Assembly: GCF_002835735.1 (NCBI RefSeq)
Contig: NZ_PISD01000041.1
Span: 1-57,538, forward strand
DNA from: Cytobacillus horneckiae
GTDB lineage: Bacteria > Bacillota > Bacilli > Bacillales > Cytobacillaceae
Direction of reading: 5' to 3'
Length of the DNA: 57,538 nucleotides
Shown: positions 10,976-21,089 of the stretch, piece by piece
How positions within the stretch are numbered: the stretch's first letter is position 1
Layout of the letters: each line of letters begins with the position of its first letter
Notes under the pieces: model-generated
Databases searched by the model: none
Seen by the model: the letters and a program-made list of their open reading frames with translations, nothing else
What the model was told of the DNA's origin: nothing
Position numbers and translations under genes: made by a program

Positions 10976-11755
10976 TTACTTTTTTATCGTATCCATATTT
11001 CGTTTATAAATAAGCTGAAGCCCTTTTAATGTTAAAAAAGGATCAACGACATCGATTATATTTGATTCTTTGGAAATCAAATTGGCAAGTCCTCCTGTTG
11101 CGATGACAGTTGGAGTTGTTTTTGACTCTTCCTTCATTCGTCTAACGATACCTTCTACTTGTCCAACATAACCAAATAATATGCCAGATTGCATAGCAGC
11201 GACAGTGTTTTTACCCACAATTCCTTCCGGACGTGCAATTTCTATCCGCGGCAGCTTGGCAGCTCTGGAATAAAGCGCTTCCGTTGATACACCTATCCCC
11301 GGAGCAATTGCGCCGCCCATATACTGTTTATGTTCGTTAATATAACAATACGTCGTCGCCGTTCCAAAATCGACAATGATGAGCGGAGAACCATAAACAT
11401 GGATGCCAGCGATCGCATTCACAATTCGGTCTGCGCCTACTTCTTTCGGGTTATCATATTTAATGTTCAGACCCGTTTTAATTCCCGGTCCAACCACTAA
11501 TGGCTTTATATGAAAGTACTTTTCGCACATTCGCTCTAACGTAAACATAATCGGGGGTACAACTGACGAGATAATGATTCCATCAATATCTGAAAAAGAA
11601 AGCTTTTCATGCTCGAATAAAGACTTTATGATCATTCCATATTCGTCCTCAGTCTTATGGCGATTCGTCTCGATACGCCAATGATACTTTAGTTCATCGC
11701 CCTCATAAACACCCAGAACCATATTTGTATTTCCAATATCAAAAACAAAAATCAA
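10976..11755 (-). CDS. coaX: Type III pantothenate kinase
   Basis: First step of coenzyme A synthesis, ATP-dependent phosphorylation of pantothenate. The 259-residue ASKHA-fold protein has the phosphate 1 motif [13 protein letters not shown] at the N terminus, [11 protein letters not shown] near 100-110, [12 protein letters not shown] near 120-130 and the adenosine motif [11 protein letters not shown]. It starts at TTG with a GGTGAG ribosome binding site. It sits between ftsH and hslO as in B. subtilis (yacB). A large hairpin element separates it from ftsH. Confidence 0.94.
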   Translation of the reverse strand: MIFVFDIGNTNMVLGVYEGDELKYHWRIETNRHKTEDEYGMIIKSLFEHEKLSFSDIDGIIISSVVPPIMFTLERMCEKYFHIKPLVVGPGIKTGLNIKYDNPKEVGADRIVNAIAGIHVYGSPLIIVDFGTATTYCYINEHKQYMGGAIAPGIGVSTEALYSRAAKLPRIEIARPEGIVGKNTVAAMQSGILFGYVGQVEGIVRRMKEESKTTPTVIATGGLANLISKESNIIDVVDPFLTLKGLQLIYKRNMDTIKK

Positions 11756-11845
11756 TCATCTCACCACTTTAACTATAATATCAACTAAATTTTCACTGAA
11801 AACATCATATCACACCTCACCCAATATGAGAAAAGAAAAAGAAAC

Positions 11846-11907
11846 TGGGTGCCTGTCACCTCCACGATTCGACACTTGTGTCGAACTGTGGAGGTGACAG
11901 GCACCCA
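11846..11907. repeat. 62-bp near-perfect palindrome between ftsH and coaX
   Basis: Arms of 20 bp (TGGGTGCCTGTCACCTCCAC and its complement) enclose a second 7-bp dyad (TTCGACA/TGTCGAA) with a 4-nt loop; only two adjacent positions are unpaired. It is not followed by a T-run, so it is not a simple terminator. It looks like an intergenic palindromic (REP/MITE-like) element. No second copy is present in this window. Confidence 0.7.
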
Positions 11908-11921
11908 TATAAACTAAAAGG

Positions 11922-11951
11922 ATCAAAAAAGCGCCCGCTTTGGGGCGCTTT
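11922..11951 (-). terminator. ftsH intrinsic terminator
   Basis: A 9-bp stem AAAGCGCCC/GGGCGCTTT (11928-11936 with 11943-11951), 9 bp past the ftsH stop, is followed by TTT on the minus strand beyond the paired run. Confidence 0.85.
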
Positions 11952-11959
11952 GGGTGTGA

Positions 11960-13951
11960 TTATTGTTTGCGATCTTCGTCGATTGCTGGAGGGTTTTCTT
12001 CTTCAGCAGGAGATTTGTTTTCTCTTACTTCTGTAATTTCCCCTTCTCCATCATTCTCATCGTCTTTTTTGATATTGATTTTTACTTTCATATCATCTGA
12101 AGTTTCGATTTGTTTGACAGCACGATCAGGAAGTTTTCCGTGATCAGATAAATGCTTGATTTGTTCTGCATCCAAAGTTTCTACTTCTAGAAGTGTTTTA
12201 GCAATCAAGTCCAGCTTATCGCGATGTTCAGTAAGAATTTGTCTGCATCGCTCATAGCTTTCTTTAATCATCCGCTGAATTTCTAAATCAATTTCGTATG
12301 CAATCGCATCTGAATAGTTTTGTTCGTTATTAAAGTCTCTGCCTAGGAACACTTGACCGCCTTGGGATTGACCGAATTGCATTGGTCCTAGTTTATCACT
12401 CATACCGAATTCAGTAACCATTCGACGCGCAATGCCTGTTGCACGCTGGAAGTCATTATGAGCACCTGTGCTCACTTCTCCAAACACGATTTCCTCAGCG
12501 ACACGGCCGCCAAGTAATCCAACAATCTTATCAAGAAGCTCTGGTTTTGTTTGGAAGTAACGATCTTCCTTAGGTAACATCACCGCATAACCACCTGCTT
12601 GCCCACGAGGGACAATGGTTACTTTGTGAACCATTTCTGCTTCATCTAAGATCAATCCAATCACCGTATGACCCGCTTCATGGAAAGCAACAATGTTTCT
12701 TTCTTTTTTAGAAATGACGCGACTCTTCTTCGCTGGTCCCGCAATAACACGATCGGTTGCTTCATCGATATCTGTCATATCTATCTTTTTCTTATCGAGA
12801 CGAGCGGCTACAAGCGCTGCTTCGTTAAGAAGGTTTTCTAAGTCTGCACCCGAGAAACCAGGTGTTCTTTGTGCAATCGCTTTTAGATTAACTGATTCAT
12901 CAAGCGGTTTATTCTTAGCATGTACTTTTAATACTGCTTCACGTCCTGTAACATCTGGGCGATCGACAGTGATTTGACGGTCAAAACGACCTGGACGCAA
13001 TAAAGCAGGGTCTAAAATGTCAGGGCGGTTAGTTGCCGCAATGATAATAATCCCTTCATTTGCACCGAATCCGTCCATTTCAACAAGCAATTGGTTGAGC
13101 GTTTGTTCACGCTCATCATGTCCGCCGCCAAGACCAGCGCCACGTTGGCGACCAACCGCATCGATCTCATCAATAAAGATAATACATGGTGCATTTTTCT
13201 TTGCATTTTCAAACAAGTCACGAACACGTGATGCACCGACACCGACGAACATCTCTACGAAGTCAGAACCACTGATTGAGAAGAATGGTACGCCTGCTTC
13301 ACCAGCTGCTGCTCGTGCAAGCAATGTTTTACCAGTACCTGGAGGTCCTACTAGCAGGACGCCTTTTGGAATTCTCGCACCTAGCTCCGCGAACTTCCTA
13401 GGGTCCTTCAAGAATTCAACAACCTCTACAAGTTCTTGCTTCTCTTCATCCGCACCTGCTACATCTTTAAAGCGTACTTTCTTTTTACTTTCATCGAATA
13501 GCTTCGCTTTACTTTTACCAAAGTTCATCACACGGCCGCCACCGCCTTGAGCTTGGTTCAGCAAGAAGAAGAATAAGATGAAAATAATGATGAATGGAAT
13601 CATCGTAGTAAAGAATGTAACCCAGCCGCTCGTTTCCTTAGCTGGAATAATTTCTACCTTTGAATTTGATGCAAGTTCATCAACTCTATCAAGGATTGCA
13701 TCACTATTCGCAATATAAGTGATGAAGTATTTGCCTTCTTCATAATCCTCTAATTGACCTCGCACCTCAAAAACGCCTCGTTCAGGCTGTAAGGAGACTG
13801 ACTTAAGCTCTCCGCTTTCTAAATATCCGACAAATTGATCATATGTAACCTGTTCTGTCGGTTCGTTATTGCCATTAAAGAAACTGACAACCCCTATAAT
13901 GACTAAAAATATTAATAAATAAAAGATGGTATTACGGAAAATCCGATTCAT
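11960..13951 (-). CDS. ftsH: ATP-dependent zinc metalloprotease FtsH
   Basis: Membrane-bound AAA+ protease that degrades membrane and regulatory proteins and, in B. subtilis, is needed for sporulation. The 663-residue protein has two transmembrane segments (about 9-24 and 111-133) flanking an extracytoplasmic domain, Walker A GPPGTGKT (202-209), Walker [13 protein letters not shown], the second region of homology [19 protein letters not shown], and the zinc-binding HEAGH near 425. The C terminus is acidic and charged. AGGAGG precedes the ATG. It follows hprT, the conserved tilS-hprT-ftsH order. Confidence 0.98.
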   Translation of the reverse strand: MNRIFRNTIFYLLIFLVIIGVVSFFNGNNEPTEQVTYDQFVGYLESGELKSVSLQPERGVFEVRGQLEDYEEGKYFITYIANSDAILDRVDELASNSKVEIIPAKETSGWVTFFTTMIPFIIIFILFFFLLNQAQGGGGRVMNFGKSKAKLFDESKKKVRFKDVAGADEEKQELVEVVEFLKDPRKFAELGARIPKGVLLVGPPGTGKTLLARAAAGEAGVPFFSISGSDFVEMFVGVGASRVRDLFENAKKNAPCIIFIDEIDAVGRQRGAGLGGGHDEREQTLNQLLVEMDGFGANEGIIIIAATNRPDILDPALLRPGRFDRQITVDRPDVTGREAVLKVHAKNKPLDESVNLKAIAQRTPGFSGADLENLLNEAALVAARLDKKKIDMTDIDEATDRVIAGPAKKSRVISKKERNIVAFHEAGHTVIGLILDEAEMVHKVTIVPRGQAGGYAVMLPKEDRYFQTKPELLDKIVGLLGGRVAEEIVFGEVSTGAHNDFQRATGIARRMVTEFGMSDKLGPMQFGQSQGGQVFLGRDFNNEQNYSDAIAYEIDLEIQRMIKESYERCRQILTEHRDKLDLIAKTLLEVETLDAEQIKHLSDHGKLPDRAVKQIETSDDMKVKINIKKDDENDGEGEITEVRENKSPAEEENPPAIDEDRKQ

Positions 13952-14096
13952 CCCTTACCTCCTCCCACGGTAAACAAACTACATAGTATAGTATCATAGA
14001 AAATCGTGCCAATACAAGGATTTACACTTATCATAACCGGGTATTCTCATGTTGCAGTTAAGGGTTTTTCAAAGAAATTCACTCAAAACTTTCCTC

Positions 14097-14645
14097 TTAG
14101 TTATTATTGCTATATACCTCTGGTTTAAGGATACCAATATATGGTAGGTTGCGATATCTTTCCGCATAATCAAGACCATATCCTACTACAAATTCATCTG
14201 GTACATTAAACCCAACATAATCCGCTTTGATTGCTGCTTTACGGCCTGTTGGCTTATCAAGCAACGTGACAATCTTAATGGTCTTAGCTTTTCTATAACG
14301 GAACAGCTCTACCAAATAGCTCAATGTTAAGCCACTATCAATAATATCCTCAATAATTAAGATATCACGGCCCTCAACTGAAGTATCCAAGTCTTTTAAT
14401 ATTTTCACTTCTCCAGTAGAAACCATAGAATTTCCATAACTAGAAACGTCCATGAAATCCATTTCTAAATGAGTATCAATACGTTTAATCAAGTCGCTCA
14501 TGAATGGCATAGCACCCTTAAGCACACCGATCACTAGCGGAAATCTATCTTGATATTCCTCAGTCAGATGAGCGCCTAGATCCTTAATCTTTTCCTGAAG
14601 CTCTTCTTCCGTTATTAAAACCTTTTCAATCTCATGTTTCATCAT
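14097..14645 (-). CDS. hprT: Hypoxanthine-guanine phosphoribosyltransferase
   Basis: Purine salvage: converts hypoxanthine or guanine and PRPP to IMP or GMP. The 182-residue type I PRTase has [19 protein letters not shown] and the PRPP loop [14 protein letters not shown] (about 95-108), then [19 protein letters not shown]. Two consecutive ATG codons occur at the start; either may be used, with GGGGGCACAGGA upstream. It starts 24 bp after the tilS stop. In B. subtilis HprT forms a complex with TilS that activates ftsH transcription; the gene order is the same here. Confidence 0.95.
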   Translation of the reverse strand: MMKHEIEKVLITEEELQEKIKDLGAHLTEEYQDRFPLVIGVLKGAMPFMSDLIKRIDTHLEMDFMDVSSYGNSMVSTGEVKILKDLDTSVEGRDILIIEDIIDSGLTLSYLVELFRYRKAKTIKIVTLLDKPTGRKAAIKADYVGFNVPDEFVVGYGLDYAERYRNLPYIGILKPEVYSNNN

Positions 14646-14669
14646 CGTTTTCCTGTGCCCCCTAGAAGA

Positions 14670-16058
14670 TCATTGCTTTATGTATTTGAGAAGAATATAA
14701 CTGTTATCAGACTGATGCTCTGCAGTTCCATTATATTTTTTCAAACATGGAAGCCACAATATTTGACCATCGCCATCTGTTACGACAGGCCAAGTCGCTC
14801 TTTCATTCAGAGGAATCTTATGATCAATAAAGATATCCTTTAACTTTTTACTGCCTTTTATTCCTTTCAATGTCATCCGATCTCCGTTTTGGCGTGATCT
14901 TATGATAATAGGAAGGACAGTACTGGATGATAAGAGGAGCCTATCAGAACATTGATTTCCTTCAATCTGTTCTGTCATTTCAAAAATAAGTTTTCCTCCA
15001 TTTGGAATATTAACCTCCCCAGGTTGTGATAAATGAAAATGATATGGCTGTACGGTTTTATTCTCTAAAAAATGGAAGATACATTTTTGATAGGAACGTA
15101 CAATATTTAAACCGTTAGGGAAATTTAAAGTTCCGGATGGATGAGGATGAGTAAGCAAGGAAAAAACATTCTCGATATGCGTTGCAGATAAAGAAGGTGG
15201 CTTTTCCTGATATAGATAGTTTAATATTAGTTGAATCGCTCTTCTTTGTAAAGGTTTTGGAATCCCCTGAAAAGCTTCAATATTAAGGGTAATCTCATCT
15301 GATTGCTTCTTATCCATTACTCTATTCAATTGCTCTCTCGTTAATTCCTGCAGAAATGCCTCATCGCTTTGCATTTCTTCACTAAATCTTTGAAAATGTT
15401 CATGCACATGAGGGTTTTCCTGTTTTAAGAAAGGCAGGATATTTTTTCTAAACCGATTTCTGCTATAGATTTCTTTTTCATTGCTAGGGTCCATGCGCGG
15501 GCTTAAATCATTTTTTGTACAGTAATTTTCAATTTCTTCACGATTCAAGCACAGAAACGGACGAATGATATATCCATTGCCAAATGCTCTTTTAAAAGAG
15601 ATACCTGCTCTAGCACTGCCCGTACTTCCTCTTGTTAAACGCATAAGGATGGTTTCTACCTGATCATCCCCATGATGCCCCAAAGCAATATATTGCAAAT
15701 CATCCTCTTCCATCACTTGCTTATAAAATTCGTAGCGGCACTCGCGAGCAGCTATTTGCGAACTCTTTCCAGTTTCAGCCATGTACTCAAGGACATTTAC
15801 CCGCTTCATCTTGAAAGGGATGTTTCTCTCCTCACAAAACTGCTGAACATATAGGGCATCATGATAGGATTCTTCTCCCCTGAACATATGATCAACATGC
15901 ATCACAGAGATATAAAACCCTTCTCTTTTGGATTGCTCGAACAAATAATGAAGGAGCGCTAAAGAATCAGGCCCGCCAGACACACCTATCCCCACTCTTT
16001 TATTACTCATATGAAAACCTTGTTTTTTTAAAAACGCTTTAACTTTTGAACCAACCAT
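14670..16058 (-). CDS. tilS: tRNA(Ile)-lysidine synthetase
   Basis: Modifies C34 of the CAU-anticodon tRNA-Ile to lysidine so that it reads AUA. The 462-residue protein has the PP-loop signature GVSGGPDSLALLHYL (about 24-38), HVDHMFRGEES, ALGHHGDDQVETILMRL (about 127-143), then the TilS substrate-binding middle and C-terminal domains with GSKKLKDIFIDHKIP. AAGGAAG lies 6 bp before the ATG. It heads the tilS-hprT-ftsH cluster downstream of yabT; the gap of 133 bp should hold its promoter, which I could not assign. Confidence 0.95.
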   Translation of the reverse strand: MVGSKVKAFLKKQGFHMSNKRVGIGVSGGPDSLALLHYLFEQSKREGFYISVMHVDHMFRGEESYHDALYVQQFCEERNIPFKMKRVNVLEYMAETGKSSQIAARECRYEFYKQVMEEDDLQYIALGHHGDDQVETILMRLTRGSTGSARAGISFKRAFGNGYIIRPFLCLNREEIENYCTKNDLSPRMDPSNEKEIYSRNRFRKNILPFLKQENPHVHEHFQRFSEEMQSDEAFLQELTREQLNRVMDKKQSDEITLNIEAFQGIPKPLQRRAIQLILNYLYQEKPPSLSATHIENVFSLLTHPHPSGTLNFPNGLNIVRSYQKCIFHFLENKTVQPYHFHLSQPGEVNIPNGGKLIFEMTEQIEGNQCSDRLLLSSSTVLPIIIRSRQNGDRMTLKGIKGSKKLKDIFIDHKIPLNERATWPVVTDGDGQILWLPCLKKYNGTAEHQSDNSYILLKYIKQ

Positions 16059-16191
16059 ACGAATCTTCCTTATTCATTTAAAAGATAATTTCTAACAAGA
16101 CATTCACCGAAAGACTCGAGGGACGCCAAGTTTCTCTAATAAAAGCATACACTTTTAAGCAAAGCTTTTCAAAAAACTTAAAGAATTATCC

Positions 16192-17181
16192 TCAAACTAA
16201 TTGCCCATAAATATAGAAGAAATATAAGCAGGAAATGACTAGAATCAACATAACCGTCTCTTTAAACCCGCCCTTGCTCTTTTTGTGCTGACGACTCCGG
16301 CTCCTTATTGGTGCTGACTGATTAGCTGCTTTGGCGTTACGCGTCACAGTTTTTGTATTCTTTTTCGTCTGCAAAGCGCTCATCTCATCCAATAAGGCTC
16401 GTTTCATTTCAAGGGCCGATTGATATCTCCCTTTTAATGCGCCAACAATTACCTGCTCATATGGTTGTAGCAGCTTACTTTGCTTTACCCTTCCTCTTAG
16501 CTGGTCCAAACCTCCAGAATCTTTATTAAATCTGCTAGGGTATGCACAATTAATAAAAATCATAGCAGTGGCGAATAAATCATAAGCAGGATCAGCCTTT
16601 CGGGAGCCAAGTCCCCAATAGCCTCGATCATAGAACTCTGTAAATTCCTTTATAGCACGTCCTTTCATCGTTGTTCCTCCCACATCGATGCACCGTATTT
16701 TAGGCGGTGGACCAGTCACAATTAAATTTTCAGGCTTTAAATCACCAAAAACCCAGCCTGCACGATGCAATTGATCAAGGTCGTTTAAAAGTTGTAAAAT
16801 AAGGACAATCGTCCATGAACTTCCATTACTCTCTATGAACTTTAATAAGTCTGGACCATGAATATATTCCATCACGTAAAATGAATAGGTTTTCCCTTGT
16901 GATGTTTTCCAATCATCAACATCAAGCAAAGAAGGTCCTAGGGTAGACCCTTGGACCTTCGAGAAGGATTTTAAGACATTAACCTCGGATGTGACAGACA
17001 ATCCATTATCACTCATCTTCAAAGCTACAAGCGTACCCTTTAGCCTCGCTAAATAGACTACGCCATTTGCGCCATATCCTAATTCCTTCTCAATTAAATA
17101 GCGATTTTTATGCCATTTCCCATCAATGCATGTTCCTTTAGTGACGTTAAATTGACTCTTCATAGAATTCATCATCATCAC
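16192..17181 (-). CDS. yabT: Sporulation Ser/Thr protein kinase YabT with C-terminal membrane anchor
   Basis: Hanks-type kinase; in B. subtilis YabT acts in the developing spore and phosphorylates RecA and AbrB. The 329-residue product has the glycine loop ELGYGANGVVYLA (about 33-45), the invariant lysine in VALKMS, the catalytic loop FGDLKPENLIV with an aspartate replacing the HRD context, and DVGG in place of DFG. A basic linker is followed by one C-terminal transmembrane segment (about 307-327). It overlaps the yabS 3' end by 35 bp. Several ATG codons crowd the start (MMMMNSM) with no strong ribosome binding site, suggesting translational coupling to yabS. Confidence 0.9.
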   Translation of the reverse strand: MMMMNSMKSQFNVTKGTCIDGKWHKNRYLIEKELGYGANGVVYLARLKGTLVALKMSDNGLSVTSEVNVLKSFSKVQGSTLGPSLLDVDDWKTSQGKTYSFYVMEYIHGPDLLKFIESNGSSWTIVLILQLLNDLDQLHRAGWVFGDLKPENLIVTGPPPKIRCIDVGGTTMKGRAIKEFTEFYDRGYWGLGSRKADPAYDLFATAMIFINCAYPSRFNKDSGGLDQLRGRVKQSKLLQPYEQVIVGALKGRYQSALEMKRALLDEMSALQTKKNTKTVTRNAKAANQSAPIRSRSRQHKKSKGGFKETVMLILVISCLYFFYIYGQLV

Positions 17182-17887
17182 GAGAAAGTAGATTTCTTAA
17201 TGAACGCTTCTTATTGAAATAGGTGAGGGCCTCACGTATTGCTGGTCCTGTCGGAGTGATTCCTCCAGTCGATAATTTAGAAAAAATGCTTGTTAATGAT
17301 TCGAGCTTTGGCGTCCAATCCAGCATTTTTTCGACATCATTCTTTTTCCCGGGAAATACAAATAGCGAAAATCGGTTTTGACCTGAACGTGCATTCAAGC
17401 TTAATGAAAGATCAAATAGCGCCTCCTTAACGGTAGGGAGTTTATGCTTCATACTCGCACTCGTATCAATGAGAATGAGGACCTCCACTTCAACTGTTTC
17501 ACCTAGCTCATCTACAACTTCCATGACCTCTCCACGCTGATCTGGTGGTAAATCCTCAATCGTTGTTTGTTTATTTCCTAATATTTGTGTAAGTTCACGA
17601 TTTACAACCCCTTGCAAGGTTTGTGTCATCGCCTTCCTTGTCACCATTTGTACGGTTTGTGAAAGCTGCTTCGCATATACAACTTGACTTACGCCTCCAC
17701 CTGACATCGCAATGCCTTCGATTTCTTTTAAACCTTGGTCATCAATTACATCATTTTCCATTACTCCGATGACATTGACTGAAATTCCTTGTTCTTTTGC
17801 CAATGCAGCCATAGCAATAGGGTCTTCTCCTTGATTTGAGCAACCATCAGTAATAAGCAAAATTTGCTTCAATGTTCCAGTTTTCAT
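17147..17887 (-). CDS. yabS: von Willebrand factor A domain protein YabS
   Basis: A 246-residue protein with two vWA-like halves: ILLITDGCSNQGEDP at the N terminus (about 9-23) and EVEVLILIDTSASM (about 131-144), a MIDAS-type DxSxS motif. Such domains bind metal and partner proteins. AGGAGGGA lies upstream of the ATG. The 3' end overlaps yabT, so the pair is one transcript, as in B. subtilis where the pair is expressed during sporulation. The molecular function is unknown. Confidence 0.85.
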   Translation of the reverse strand: MKTGTLKQILLITDGCSNQGEDPIAMAALAKEQGISVNVIGVMENDVIDDQGLKEIEGIAMSGGGVSQVVYAKQLSQTVQMVTRKAMTQTLQGVVNRELTQILGNKQTTIEDLPPDQRGEVMEVVDELGETVEVEVLILIDTSASMKHKLPTVKEALFDLSLSLNARSGQNRFSLFVFPGKKNDVEKMLDWTPKLESLTSIFSKLSTGGITPTGPAIREALTYFNKKRSLRNLLSRDDDEFYEESI

Positions 17888-18072
17888 ATTTTCCCTCCTA
17901 GAAATGTGGAGGTGGCTTCTTCTTCAGAAAAAAATACAACCACCACAACTAGATTTATGATTACTACCATTTTCAACTTCTTTTCGAGGAAATATACATA
18001 TTAAAACTGAATACTGGAGAAGATAATTTATTAATCATCTATAAGTAAGCAGAATATCATTCTGTTATTATC

Positions 18073-20544
18073 TTAATTTGCCTTTTTTTGCAAGGGAATA
18101 CTCGACCACTTAGGTATATTATGCTTCACTTTCGATACAACAACAGTCATGTCATCTTCAATATGGCCAGACCTAGATCTTATCACCTCCTCCATAATTA
18201 AATCAGCAACCTCCTGCGGATCATCTGTTTTTAGTTCAGTAATTTTCCGCTTCATCCATAAATCAAAGTTCTCTACATGCTTCGGCCCCTCAAACACCCC
18301 ATCACTCATCATAATTAATAAATCTTCCGCCTTCAGCTGCTTGCTTACAACATCCACATCAAATTCTTCTATGATGCCAATTGGTAAATTGCTTGCTTGC
18401 ACCTTCATTACTTGCGCACCTCTCTTAATAAAGCTTGGCGTTGAACCTATCTTTAAAAACTTGGCGTCAGCATTTTGCAAGTCAATCATGGCCAAATCCA
18501 ATGTAGAAAAAATCTCATCAGTCGTTCGTAAAGAGAGAACGGAATTCACTGATTTGATAGCAACTTGTTCCTCAATACCTGATTGAAGGATTTTTTGCAA
18601 TAGCTGCAAGGTTTCCTGGCTTTCACTATGAGCCCTTTCTCCATTGCCCATCCCGTCACTAATGGCAATTGCATATTTACCGCTACCCAACTGGATCGTA
18701 GAGTAGCTGTCTCCCGAGACGAGACCGCCATCTTTAGCTGCATGTGCAACCGCCGTGTCGACAACAAATGCTTTAGCAGAATGGAAAGTCACATGACAGA
18801 AGTCGCTGGCAAAGGCCGCGCATTCCTCTGAATTAACTAATATCGTTTCTCCTAAAATGTCTGACAGCATCGGTGCAATTAATTTTTCACATTCGCCAAG
18901 CCCATTGCAATACGGGATGGTCATTTCTATATCAACATTCCCCTGTTCTAAGCTATATATTTCTACCTGCTCCACTTGTATACCAAATTCCTGCATAGCT
19001 TCTAAAATAAGCTCCTCCTGCTTATGATGATTTTCCCGCTCTCTCTGAATTTCCTTAGCAAAGTCGCCCATTACTGCTGATACGCCTAATAATTGATCAG
19101 CGACAAGCTTTCTGCTTTCCTGTACCTGTTTTTTTAATTTTTGGTTCGCTTTATAGAAAGTTAATTCCTGTTGAATGACCTCTGTTGTTTTCTTTGCGCG
19201 TGTACAGTGCTTATCCCATTCTCTTGCAAGCCGAGGCGAAATCTGACCATCCTCATAATCTAAATCATTCATAATTTCCTTCATATAATCATATGTTGTA
19301 TCAAAGTTCCTTGCCCAGCAATGATCCTTTTTAAAGCAGGTTTGGCACGTCTTTTCTGTCACATTGCTTAAAAAATAATCAAATTCTCTATCTGAATTCT
19401 CCTCCCAGCCAGAAGGCTCATTATGGGCGGAGAAGCTTTTTGACAGTGCCTGAAACACATTTGAAAATTGTGAAACCCTTTGTGCTGTGACATCCCGCAT
19501 TTTTCGCATATATTGCTGCTGCTCTGCAGCGTATTCAGGTGTGCCCGGTATGTGCTTTGATAATTTCATTGTTAAATTTTGCGGTGTAAGCAAAAAGAGG
19601 AGAATCGCGGCTCCTGTTTCGTATAAGCTAATAATTAAGTTCGCACCACCGTCTACATACATGCCCATTAATAAAGTGGCAATTAATAATCCCAGTGCTA
19701 CGCCAATTTTTCTCCCCTCTTTTAATAACCCGCCCAGCAAACCTGAAAAAGCAAGCAAGCTCATATGGTACAGGCTTGAGATGTTCGCTAGACTAAAGAT
19801 TAAACCTGTCACAACGCCGACTGTCGACCCTACGGTTGCACCTGCGACAAAAGCAAAGATTAACACTAAGTACCTCGACATAATATGTTCAACTGAAAGA
19901 TCATACACATTCCAGCCTATTGTCCCAGTCATTACAGACGCGAGCATAATAATTAAGCAGACAATTTCTTCTGTTTTTAATGATTGCCTTCTTCTATTTA
20001 AGGATAAGAGCGGCAAGCTTTGTAAAAAGATTAGGCAAAGGATAAACCCTAAACTCGCTTCTACTCCTGCCATCATCAGTTCATATAATGACACATGACC
20101 TTTTAAAATAAAGGTTTTCGCTACGGTGCCCGCAAGCAATGTCCCGGCGACAAAGAAAGGCAAAACTTTAAGCTCATTGCGGACCCACTTTTTTGATATT
20201 CGAAAAACAAATAAAAATAAAAAACAAATGATAAATGTTGTTGCTGCATGGGTAAAGGATAATGTAGCAGCCCCTCCTATTAAGCCAATGAGAGCCAGCG
20301 GCGCCTTCTCTCTCCTTACTAAATAAATTGCGGCAAAAAACGGAAGTGTGAATGGGGTGAGCTGCGAAAGTATAAGCGCTCTACCAAGTAAAAATCCGAT
20401 AATTAAAAATAAGTATCCCTTTTTTATGAAAAAGGTTTCTAACCCAGCCTGGATTTTACCGAACAGTTTTCCAATTTCCACTTTGGGCCGATTAAGATCC
20501 ACTTCACCAATCGGCTCAGTAATTGTCCTTTCTAGCTTTTCCAT
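18073..20544 (-). CDS. spoIIE: Stage II sporulation protein E, membrane PP2C phosphatase
   Basis: Dephosphorylates SpoIIAA at the asymmetric septum and so releases sigma-F in the forespore; also interacts with FtsZ. The roughly 823-residue protein has about ten hydrophobic segments in the first 330 residues, a central cysteine-containing linker, and a C-terminal PP2C domain with SGDSYSTIQLGSGKYAIAIS then DGMGNGERAHSES (about 610-640) and LLIMMSDGVFEG, the metal-binding aspartates. I choose ATG 20544 (MEKLERTI) with GGGGAG 8 bp upstream; ATG 20547 is equally possible. The promoter is of the Spo0A-activated, 21-bp-spacer type. Confidence 0.97.
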   Translation of the reverse strand: MEKLERTITEPIGEVDLNRPKVEIGKLFGKIQAGLETFFIKKGYLFLIIGFLLGRALILSQLTPFTLPFFAAIYLVRREKAPLALIGLIGGAATLSFTHAATTFIICFLFLFVFRISKKWVRNELKVLPFFVAGTLLAGTVAKTFILKGHVSLYELMMAGVEASLGFILCLIFLQSLPLLSLNRRRQSLKTEEIVCLIIMLASVMTGTIGWNVYDLSVEHIMSRYLVLIFAFVAGATVGSTVGVVTGLIFSLANISSLYHMSLLAFSGLLGGLLKEGRKIGVALGLLIATLLMGMYVDGGANLIISLYETGAAILLFLLTPQNLTMKLSKHIPGTPEYAAEQQQYMRKMRDVTAQRVSQFSNVFQALSKSFSAHNEPSGWEENSDREFDYFLSNVTEKTCQTCFKKDHCWARNFDTTYDYMKEIMNDLDYEDGQISPRLAREWDKHCTRAKKTTEVIQQELTFYKANQKLKKQVQESRKLVADQLLGVSAVMGDFAKEIQRERENHHKQEELILEAMQEFGIQVEQVEIYSLEQGNVDIEMTIPYCNGLGECEKLIAPMLSDILGETILVNSEECAAFASDFCHVTFHSAKAFVVDTAVAHAAKDGGLVSGDSYSTIQLGSGKYAIAISDGMGNGERAHSESQETLQLLQKILQSGIEEQVAIKSVNSVLSLRTTDEIFSTLDLAMIDLQNADAKFLKIGSTPSFIKRGAQVMKVQASNLPIGIIEEFDVDVVSKQLKAEDLLIMMSDGVFEGPKHVENFDLWMKRKITELKTDDPQEVADLIMEEVIRSRSGHIEDDMTVVVSKVKHNIPKWSSIPLQKKAN

Positions 20545-20579
20545 CATTTCCACTCCCCACGTTTTTACGTTTGCCCCTT

Positions 20580-20613
20580 ATTATAAAAGGATAGAACCTA
20601 AAAGTTTGTCAAA
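20580..20613 (-). promoter_or_regulatory. Spo0A-dependent spoIIE promoter with 0A box
   Basis: Minus-strand TTGACA (20607-20612) and a perfect TATAAT (20580-20585) are separated by 21 bp, the unusual spacing known for B. subtilis spoIIE. The plus-strand sequence TTTGTCAAA at 20605-20613 fits the 0A-box consensus TTTGTCRAA and overlaps the -35 box. A second 0A-like AGTCGAA lies at 20639-20645. Promoter and box are seen; activation by Spo0A~P is inferred from the known gene. Confidence 0.85.
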
Positions 20614-20816
20614 ATGATGGACAAGCAACCTATTTTCGTTCGACTGTTTTCCCCGTCATAACCAATAAGAAAACAAAAACTCACAAAACAATGAACACCC
20701 TTCTGATTTTTATAAGATTAATAATAGAGTTAAACCCTAACATTATCACTTTTTCTCCTTTAAAAAGTTGACGAATCACTTGGATGATTTTCCGACAAGT
20801 TTCTTGTAAATAATGA

Positions 20817-20845
20817 TTGACATACGTATAAATTCTTTGTAATAT
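20817..20845 (+). promoter_or_regulatory. Sigma-A promoter of the tRNA pair
   Basis: TTGACA (20817-20822), 17-bp spacer, TAATAT (20840-20845), about 66 bp upstream of the first tRNA. Near-consensus, as expected for a stable RNA promoter. Confidence 0.8.
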
Positions 20846-20911
20846 ATAGCTTGTGCCTTGGATTAAATCATCTCCAGCACACGTTCTTACAATAGGGGTT
20901 ATTATAGATTT

Positions 20912-20985
20912 GGCGGTGTAGCTCAGCTGGCTAGAGCGTACGGTTCATACCCGTGAGGTCGGGGGTTCGATCCCCTCCGCCGCTA
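20912..20985 (+). tRNA. tRNA-Met (anticodon CAT)
   Basis: The 74-nt cloverleaf folds fully: 7-bp acceptor stem with a G-U closing pair, D arm AGCTCAGCTGGCTAGAGC, 5-bp anticodon stem around TTCATAC, T arm GGGGG-TTCGATC-CCCTC. CCA is not encoded. CAT could also be a TilS-modified tRNA-Ile, but B. subtilis has a Met-Glu pair next to spoIIE. It runs opposite to both flanking protein genes. Confidence 0.93.
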
Positions 20986-21009
20986 TCTGCAATACGTCGA
21001 AGAATATAC

Positions 21010-21081
21010 GGCCCGTTGGTCAAGCGGTTAAGACACCGCCCTTTCACGGCGGTAACACGGGTTCGAATCCCGTACGGGTCA
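21010..21081 (+). tRNA. tRNA-Glu (anticodon TTC)
   Basis: The 72-nt cloverleaf has acceptor stem GGCCCGT/ACGGGTC, anticodon loop CTTTCAC with TTC, and T arm CGGGTTCGAATCCCG. CCA is not encoded. It is 24 bp downstream of tRNA-Met and is followed by an intrinsic terminator, so both come from one transcript. Confidence 0.95.
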
Positions 21082-21089
21082 TCATGACA

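Noticed and set aside
13017..13550. 177-residue plus-strand ORF opposite ftsH
   Set aside because: It is the antisense shadow of the conserved FtsH AAA domain, rich in Ser and Pro as expected for such shadows.
17888..17990. Sigma-E promoter of yabS
   Set aside because: A TCATAAAT -35-like element is present, but the -10 at the right spacing (TGTATTTT) matches only 4/8, too weak to annotate.
19487..20098. 203-residue plus-strand ORF opposite spoIIE
   Set aside because: Antisense shadow of the SpoIIE membrane region; no ribosome binding site and no family resemblance.
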